Shown here piece after piece: positions 1-4,977 of a DNA stretch of 7,098 nt; positions within the stretch are counted from its first letter, which is position 1, and each line of letters begins with the position of its first letter. The position numbers and the translations under genes are program-made. This DNA comes from an uncultured Lachnospiraceae bacterium (lineage in GTDB: Bacteria; Bacillota_A; Clostridia; Lachnospirales; Lachnospiraceae). The stretch covers positions 1 through 7,098 of the forward strand of contig CAJUMT010000143.1 in the NCBI GenBank assembly GCA_910587495.1. The letters are read 5' to 3'. The notes beneath the pieces were generated by a model. The model ran no database searches and was not told the origin of the DNA. It saw nothing but the letters and a program-made list of their open reading frames with translations.

Positions 1-480
1 GCAGATCGTCATCGTATACTGAACAGGCCTGCCATTCCTGAGTTCCTTAAAGGTCACGCTTCCGAATTTGGCGCCGAACGAATTTAAAATCGTTATTTCA
101 ATCGTCACGCCGTCCTTAGGATCTGTGTAAGTATAACTTGTATTCTGAATATCCTTTGCCACCGCGTTGACAATATTCGTCGGAAGTTTATCCAGATCGC
201 TTACGCTTACTTTGGATATCGCAAGCTCCCTGTCCGTCTCTTTTGCCAGCATTTCCATCAAAGCCATATACACATGGGAAATCTGCCGGGCGTCCATATT
301 CGGGTCCGGTGTGACCAGTTTCGCCGCTTCCTGCAGCTTCTTGGCCTGCTCTTCCAGGGTCGTCATATCTATATCGACGGAAGACGCTTCCTCCACGACG
401 GCGTCTACCGCATCGACATACTGGTCGTACTGCGCCTGCCATTTCTGGATCAATTCCTGTATTCTTTTCTGCTCTTCGGA
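1..480 (-). other. Helical segment and start of an unrecognised beta-rich C-terminal domain
   Basis: Residues 1500-1607 look strongly helical (QKRIQELIQKWQAQYDQYVD; TLEEQAKKLQEAAKL; ISHVYMALMEMLAKE), with heptad-like spacing of hydrophobic residues in places. They are followed by 'NTSYTYTDPKDGVTIEITI' and 'FGAKFGSVTFKEL', which look like beta strands. I do not recognise a family. The segment could be a stalk or coiled-coil spacer before a further surface domain. The protein continues beyond the left edge. Confidence 0.6.
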
Positions 481-3400
481 GTAAACAGTGATCGTTGTCG
501 TTCTCTTCGTACCATCCGAAAGTTCACAGGTAATCTTCGCCTCGCCAGGCTTGCGCGCATAGAGCTTGTGGTGGGATTTCGTGTCTGTGATCCGCGTCTC
601 ACCCGCGGAAGGCGTCAGGCTCTCTTCGTATTTACCCAGACCGTTCTCATCAAAAGCCAGGACGTCCGGATCATCTATCGTCCATGTCCAGGAATAAGCG
701 TCCGTCGGTATGTAAGTACCGAAAGTGATCGACGCGCTTATGCTCCCCGTCGTACCCACATCTGTATTATGGGCGGAAACCGCCAGACGCATCGCGCTTT
801 CCACAGCCTTCACTTCCACCTTATAAGAACTCGTCGCACCGTCATCGGACTTGATCGTGATCGTAGAAGTGCCGACCGCAAGGGCGTCACCATGGATAAT
901 CACCCAGGTAAAACCGCCTTTATAGCTGCGACTGGTCTCCCCTGTCAGTCTGACCACAGATGGATTGCTGCTCTCCCACGATACCGTGCCGCTGGCCGTG
1001 CGGTCATTACAAGACAGCGTAAAACCGCCTGCATACGCGTCTTTATCCCCTACATACATGGGATCAACCGTGGAAACACTGATCTGCGCCTTACTGTCGT
1101 CCCGGACGGTCACGGTAAAGGATCTGGATATGCCGCCCGTAACTTTCACAGTAACCGTGGAAGTCCCGGCTTTCAGGGCGTCTCCATAGATCCCGGCAGT
1201 TATACCACTGCTGCCAAAAGAACGGCTGGTACTTCCCGTCAGCTTAAATACGGATGGATTGCTGCTCTCCCAGGATACCGTACCAGAAGTGACGCCCGTG
1301 CCGCAGGATACGCTAAATAATCCCGCTAAAGCATTTTCCATACCCACTTGAAGAGTATTATTGGCCCCTAATGTGATTGTCGTCTTCCGATTAATAGGAT
1401 CTGGAGACAAATAAGAATAATAATGCATATTCTTCCCTGATGAACTAAGGGCAGAACCACGAAGGCCTCCACTTTCATAAACTTTCCATTTTTCTTGGCC
1501 ATCAAAATAATAAATATCTGTTATATTGTTACAATTAGAAAATGCATAACCCGATCTAGAAAAAGAATAATATTCGAAAGTTGGATTACTTACAAACCCT
1601 ACTTTTTCCAAACTGGTACAATTCTCAAATGCACTGCTTTTTATTAACTGCATGCTGGAAGGAAATGCCACACTGGTCAAGCCAGTGCAGTTATAAAAAG
1701 CTTCTTTATCAATCGTAGTTATCGATTCTCCAATTCGAATACTGGTCAAATTCGAAGCCTCATAAAAAGCATACTCTGGAATCTCTGTCTTCCATTCGTA
1801 TTTAATATCATAATTTCCTCCAGCTGGACCAATACTATTTAAATTAGAACAATATTTAAAAACACGTTTTCCGATCTTGACAGCCTTCTCAGGAATCGTA
1901 ATATCTATTAGGTTAGAACAAAATAAAAAAGCCTCGTCTCCAATACTAACCACATTATCGGGGATCTTAATACTAGTCAAATTATTACAAGATCTGAAAG
2001 CGCATGCGCCGATCTCTGTTATGCTATTAGGAAGTGTGATGTCCATCAAACCAGCACAACCAAAAAATGCGTTCTCTGGAATCTCTTCCGTCCAACCAAA
2101 TTCATAATCATAGCCTCCCCCGATTGGTCCTGCAGTAGCAAGTTTATCACATGTATTAAAATTATTTTTCCCCATAGTAGTTATTCCTGCAGGAATCGTA
2201 ACATGTTCTAGATCATCACAATATAAAAAGGCTTGCGCGGGGAGCACTTTCGTCCAACCAAATTTATAGTTGTATTCACCTCCTATCGGACCTGCAGTAA
2301 GCAACCCAGGGCATTTTTGAAAAACATAATCCCCAAAAGTGATATTTTCAGCTAAAATAGTAACATCCGAAAGTATATCACAACTATAAAAAACGGCTCT
2401 TCCAAGTGAAACCTTACCATCTCCATCTTTAATCATAATGCTGATCAAATGATCACAATTAAAAAACGCGCCATACCCTACGTCCAAAGTTCCCCCGGGA
2501 AGCACAACACTTTCCAGATTTGCACAAGTCATAAAAGCTTCCGTACCAATGCTGGTTACACTGTCGGGGATTATCACATTAACCAGACTGTCGCAAAATT
2601 TAAAAGCAGTAGAACCAATACTTGTTACGTTCTTCGGAAATATAACATCAGTAAGGCTTTTACAACCGTAAAAAGCCGAAGCTCCAATAGAGATTATTGT
2701 CTCCGGCAAAGAGACATTTATCAAATTGGCAAAATTTCTACAGGCATTAGCAGGAATTTTTTCTGTCCAACCAAACTCATAATCACATCCACTGCCTATC
2801 GGACCTGCACTGGAAGGACCGGTACAGCCGGAAAAAGCATAACTATCAATACTAACTACACTTGAAGGAACTGTAAGGTTTGACAAACGACTACATTCCC
2901 CAAAAGCATATTCTTCGATCTTTGTAACACCTTCCGGAATTACCACACTGGTCAATCCTGTACATTGTCGAAAAGCATTGGCCGGGATCATATCATTCCA
3001 ACCAAATTCATAGTCGCACCCACTCTCTAGCGCACCCGCCGTAGACAGACCAACACAGCCTTTAAATGTATTATGATTAATACTGGTTACACTTCCAGGA
3101 ACCCGAATCACTTTCAAGCTGGCACAGCTTTCAAAAGCGCTGACTCCAAGACTGGTTATACCTTCTGGAATTATCGCTTTAGTCAAATTTGTACACCCTT
3201 TAAAAGCATTCTTAGGAATGGCATCTGTCCAGCCAAATTCATAATCATACTCACCTCCAGCCGGTCCTGCACTTGTCAGTCCAACGCAACCAGAAAAAAC
3301 ATATTCTCCAATATTAACCACACTTTGAGGAATGCTTATGCTGGTCAATGCACTGCATCCATCAAATGCAGCTCTGCCAATATCAGTCACATTTTCCGGA

Positions 3401-4977
3401 ATTTTAAGACTTATCAAGCTTTTACAACCAGAAAACATATAATCTTCAATAACACGCACTCCATCTGGAAGTATAATACTTGTTAAACTATTACATCCTC
3501 TAAAAGCATTTTTAGGAATGACATCTGTCCAACTAAACTGATAATCATATGCACCTCCGATCGGTCCTGCACTAATTAAACTACTACATTCACTAAAAGC
3601 ACTATCTACAACAGTTGAAGGAGAAGGAATCACTACTTTAGATAAATTTTCGCAATTATGAAAAGCATAATTATCAATAAGAGTTATACTTTCTGGAAAA
3701 ACCACATCGGACAAACTACTACAATTTTCAAAAGCCCTTGCACCAATTTGAGTCACATTTCTTGGAATTTCTATACTGACCAAACCCATACACGATTTAA
3801 ACGCTGATTCACCAATTTGAATCATACTTTCTGGCATTTCTACACTATCCAAATTTATGCAATTTCTAAAAGCAAATGTACCAATCTGGCTCACTCCTTC
3901 CGAAATCTTTATACTGGTTAAACCAGTACAAGACTGAAAAACAGATGAATCAATTTGAGTTACACTTCCCGGAATTTCTACACTGGTCAAGCCAGTACAT
4001 AATTCAAACGCTGATTTGCCAATTTGGGTCACACTCTCTGGAATCCCTACACTAACCAAACCCGTACACGATTTAAACGCTGATTCACCAATTTGAGTCA
4101 CACTTTCTGGAATTTCTATACTTGTCAAACCAGTACATTCATAAAATGCTGATTTGCCAATTTGAGTCACGCTTCCCGGAATCTCTATACTGGTTAAACC
4201 AGTACATAATCCAAACGCTGATTCACCAATTTGAATCATGCTTTCCGGAATTTTTATACTGGCCAAACCAGTACATCCATAAAATGCTGATTTGCCAATT
4301 TGAGTCACGCTTCCCGGAATTTTTACACTAGTCAAACATCCAAAGTTTTCAAAAGAATAATCTCCAATATTAGTTATACCTTCTTCGATCACAATTTCAC
4401 AAATATCTGACCTTAACCCCCACCAAGGCGTATTGGTCCAATAAGCATAATCCGGCATCGCCCCATTTCCTGAAATAGTCAATCGGGTTCCCGTCTCGTC
4501 TATCGACCAGCTGAAATCATCCGCGACTGCCACAGAAGTTATATTCTCGGCACTTTGCGCTTCTGTATTTTCTGGTTCTTCCTGTATAGCATGATCAAAG
4601 TCCGGCTCTTCCATTATCTCTGCGGAATCCTCTTCTATCCCGCTGTCCGATATCTCTTCCTGGTTATCCGCTTCTGCCCCTGCATCTGCCTCAGGGATTT
4701 CCTCTTCTCCCGCGTCCTCCGCAGAATCGCTCTCAGCCTCCGCTTCCTGCGCCCCTTCCGCCGTTTCCGCCGCATCCGCGTCCGCCGTCTCTTCTACGGC
4801 TTCCGCTTCCTTTACTTCCTCTTCCGTCTGCTCCTTCGCCGCATCCCCCTGCGCTGCCCACGCCGTCTCGGGCAGCATGGACAGCGTCATGCAAAATACG
4901 AGCAGTATCGATAATACACGTTTTTTCACTCCCAATTCCCTCACCTTCTGTCTATGGACTGTTGTTCTTTGTCTCAT
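1..4977 (-). CDS. Partial BspA-type leucine-rich-repeat surface protein with Ig-like domains (3' end outside window)
   Basis: From ATG 4977 the frame stays open for 1659 codons to base 1, so the C-terminus is missing. Layout by residue: signal peptide 1-41, acidic linker 43-154, BspA-type cap about 155-190, about 39 LRR_5 units to about 1175, and a C-terminal LRR cap (IYYFDGQEKW) near 1158-1188. These are followed by two tandem Ig-like Big-type domains (about 1201-1391), a third Ig-like region (1392-1499), a helical segment (1500-1607) and the start of a beta-rich domain. LRR_5/BspA proteins are secreted adhesins in oral and gut bacteria and in Trichomonas, where some bind host matrix proteins; binding by this one is inference. 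The start at 4977 is chosen for its GGAGG site and its overlap with the upstream stop; GTG 4929 is a real alternative. Translation was followed through every line without a frameshift. No anchor is visible in the part shown. The LRR portion is much more AT-rich than the rest. Confidence 0.95.
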   Translation of the reverse strand, partial: MRQRTTVHRQKVRELGVKKRVLSILLVFCMTLSMLPETAWAAQGDAAKEQTEEEVKEAEAVEETADADAAETAEGAQEAEAESDSAEDAGEEEIPEADAGAEADNQEEISDSGIEEDSAEIMEEPDFDHAIQEEPENTEAQSAENITSVAVADDFSWSIDETGTRLTISGNGAMPDYAYWTNTPWWGLRSDICEIVIEEGITNIGDYSFENFGCLTSVKIPGSVTQIGKSAFYGCTGLASIKIPESMIQIGESAFGLCTGLTSIEIPGSVTQIGKSAFYECTGLTSIEIPESVTQIGESAFKSCTGLVSVGIPESVTQIGKSAFELCTGLTSVEIPGSVTQIDSSVFQSCTGLTSIKISEGVSQIGTFAFRNCINLDSVEMPESMIQIGESAFKSCMGLVSIEIPRNVTQIGARAFENCSSLSDVVFPESITLIDNYAFHNCENLSKVVIPSPSTVVDSAFSECSSLISAGPIGGAYDYQFSWTDVIPKNAFRGCNSLTSIILPDGVRVIEDYMFSGCKSLISLKIPENVTDIGRAAFDGCSALTSISIPQSVVNIGEYVFSGCVGLTSAGPAGGEYDYEFGWTDAIPKNAFKGCTNLTKAIIPEGITSLGVSAFESCASLKVIRVPGSVTSINHNTFKGCVGLSTAGALESGCDYEFGWNDMIPANAFRQCTGLTSVVIPEGVTKIEEYAFGECSRLSNLTVPSSVVSIDSYAFSGCTGPSSAGPIGSGCDYEFGWTEKIPANACRNFANLINVSLPETIISIGASAFYGCKSLTDVIFPKNVTSIGSTAFKFCDSLVNVIIPDSVTSIGTEAFMTCANLESVVLPGGTLDVGYGAFFNCDHLISIMIKDGDGKVSLGRAVFYSCDILSDVTILAENITFGDYVFQKCPGLLTAGPIGGEYNYKFGWTKVLPAQAFLYCDDLEHVTIPAGITTMGKNNFNTCDKLATAGPIGGGYDYEFGWTEEIPENAFFGCAGLMDITLPNSITEIGACAFRSCNNLTSIKIPDNVVSIGDEAFLFCSNLIDITIPEKAVKIGKRVFKYCSNLNSIGPAGGNYDIKYEWKTEIPEYAFYEASNLTSIRIGESITTIDKEAFYNCTGLTSVAFPSSMQLIKSSAFENCTSLEKVGFVSNPTFEYYSFSRSGYAFSNCNNITDIYYFDGQEKWKVYESGGLRGSALSSSGKNMHYYSYLSPDPINRKTTITLGANNTLQVGMENALAGLFSVSCGTGVTSGTVSWESSNPSVFKLTGSTSRSFGSSGITAGIYGDALKAGTSTVTVKVTGGISRSFTVTVRDDSKAQISVSTVDPMYVGDKDAYAGGFTLSCNDRTASGTVSWESSNPSVVRLTGETSRSYKGGFTWVIIHGDALAVGTSTITIKSDDGATSSYKVEVKAVESAMRLAVSAHNTDVGTTGSISASITFGTYIPTDAYSWTWTIDDPDVLAFDENGLGKYEESLTPSAGETRITDTKSHHKLYARKPGEAKITCELSDGTKRTTTITVYSEEQKRIQELIQKWQAQYDQYVDAVDAVVEEASSVDIDMTTLEEQAKKLQEAAKLVTPDPNMDARQISHVYMALMEMLAKETDRELAISKVSVSDLDKLPTNIVNAVAKDIQNTSYTYTDPKDGVTIEITILNSFGAKFGSVTFKELRNGRPVQYTMTIC
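481..804 (-). other. Third Ig-like beta-sandwich region
   Basis: Residues 1392-1499 run from 'AMRLAVSAHNTDVG' through 'YSWTWTIDDPDVLAFDENG' to 'KPGEAKITCELSDG' and 'TTTITVY'. The order (start strand, tryptophan strand with D-P-D-V, then a G-E-A-x-I-T-C strand and a closing TITV strand) fits another Ig-like Big-type domain. It has a longer middle loop and is not a close copy of the preceding pair. Assignment is by pattern only. Confidence 0.65.
805..1377 (-). repeat. Two tandem Ig-like (Big-type) domains
   Basis: Two copies of about 95 residues (about 1201-1292 and 1296-1391) share 'F(S/T)(V/L)SC', 'SGTVSWESSNPSV', 'LTG.TSRS', 'GDAL..GTST(V/I)T(V/I)K' and a closing V-strand. Matching positions are 294 bases (98 residues) apart (Trp codons at 1272 and 978). 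'SWxSSNPSV ... GxAxxVGTxTITV' is the pattern of bacterial Ig-like Big_2-type domains, used as stalks or adhesion modules in surface proteins. The copies differ at many bases, so the duplication is not recent. Confidence 0.83.
1765..3570 (-). repeat. Seven long variant LRR units with 'AGPIGGxYDYEFGWTxxIPxNAF'
   Basis: Variants start at 3570, 3270, 3039, 2808, 2295, 2133 and 1833, each 69 bases from the AGP position to the AF position. Each replaces the normal 15-residue 'IxIPxSVTxIGxxAF' stretch by 23 residues, so the unit is 31 instead of 23 residues. The consensus keeps GP-GG, DYEFGW and IPxNAF. The last copy (IGPAGGNYDIKYEW) and the third (AGALESGCDYEFGW) are the most diverged. I believe similar 'GPIGG' units occur in other clostridial BspA-type proteins, but cannot confirm this here. 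Confidence 0.88.
3700..4350 (-). repeat. Homogenised 69-bp tandem array with a 138-bp higher-order period
   Basis: Here the LRR units are nearly the same at DNA level, with a repeated core GTGACTCAAATTGG. Units alternate between 'GKSAF' and 'GESAF', giving a two-unit period. The 43 bases 4320-4278 are identical to 4182-4140, exactly 138 bases away. The segment from 4089 (GESAFKSC.GLVS) recurs from 3813, 276 bases away, with few changes. All periods are multiples of three, so copy-number change would keep the frame. Confidence 0.9.
4516..4851 (-). other. Acidic, low-complexity linker (112 residues)
   Basis: Residues 43-154 contain 44 Asp/Glu, only two Lys and no Arg, with much Ala and few hydrophobic residues. 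No fold is expected. Such linkers follow the signal peptide in many clostridial surface proteins and probably act as a flexible, highly charged spacer. The DNA is very GC-rich (43 of 60 bases in 4741-4800) from GCG, GCC and GAG codons, in sharp contrast to the LRR region that follows. Confidence 0.85.
4855..4977 (-). other. Sec signal peptide of the LRR protein
   Basis: Residues 1-41 hold a basic n-region (VKKR), a hydrophobic core (VLSILLVFCMTLSML) and a cleavage-type end PETAWA followed by AQ. Cleavage is expected after AWA (residue 41) or one residue later. The 16-residue extension before VKKR is present only if translation begins at 4977. The Cys in the core is not followed by a convincing lipobox context, so a lipoprotein is unlikely. 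Confidence 0.88.
4927..4942 (-). promoter_or_regulatory. Alternative start: GTG at 4929 with GAGGG ribosome binding site
   Basis: GAGGG at 4942-4938 lies 8 bases before an in-frame GTG at 4929. Starting here removes 16 basic, polar residues and gives a compact 25-residue signal peptide beginning (M)KKRVLSILLV, the usual form in these bacteria. The sequence alone does not decide between this and ATG 4977; both starts could be used. Confidence 0.45.

Larger units (their letters stand above)
1450..4515 (-). repeat. BspA-type (LRR_5) leucine-rich repeat domain, about 39 units
   Basis: The domain opens with a typical cap (FSWSIDETGTRLTISGNGAM, then PWWGLRSDI and IVIEEGITNIGDYSF) and closes with ITDIYYFDGQEKWKV. 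Between them I count about 39 units of the form 'LTSIxIPxSVTxIGxxAFxxCxx', 23 residues (69 bases) each. The conserved Cys-x-x-Leu and Ala-Phe pairs are kept in nearly all units. Seven units are longer variants, listed separately. The repeats should form a continuous curved solenoid, a protein-binding platform. Units in the first quarter are nearly identical and later ones are diverged. Confidence 0.93.

Noticed and set aside
274..1320. Open plus-strand frame of 348 codons
   Set aside because: It is antisense to the Ig-like and helical part of the LRR gene, whose frame has clear domain structure. Its own translation is Arg-rich with no recognisable motif, and no ribosome binding site precedes its ATG.
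2449..3486. Two plus-strand frames of about 138 codons each (2449-2865 and 3073-3486)
   Set aside because: They lie antisense to the LRR units. Lack of stops is a by-product of the regular codon pattern of the repeats, and the products are Thr/Ser/Asn-rich without domain features.
4122..4331. Plus-strand frame encoding a 46-residue-period repeat peptide
   Set aside because: It is the antisense shadow of the 138-bp LRR duplication and not a gene. It is useful only as independent confirmation of that period.
3700..4350. Regularly spaced repeats that look CRISPR-like
   Set aside because: The period is a constant 69 bases, the 'spacers' are as similar as the 'repeats', everything is in frame with LRR consensus residues, and no cas gene is present.
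4855..4875. LPETA resembling a sortase motif
   Set aside because: It is the end of the signal peptide (LPETAWA) at the N-terminus; a sortase signal would be near the C-terminus with a following hydrophobic stretch and basic tail.
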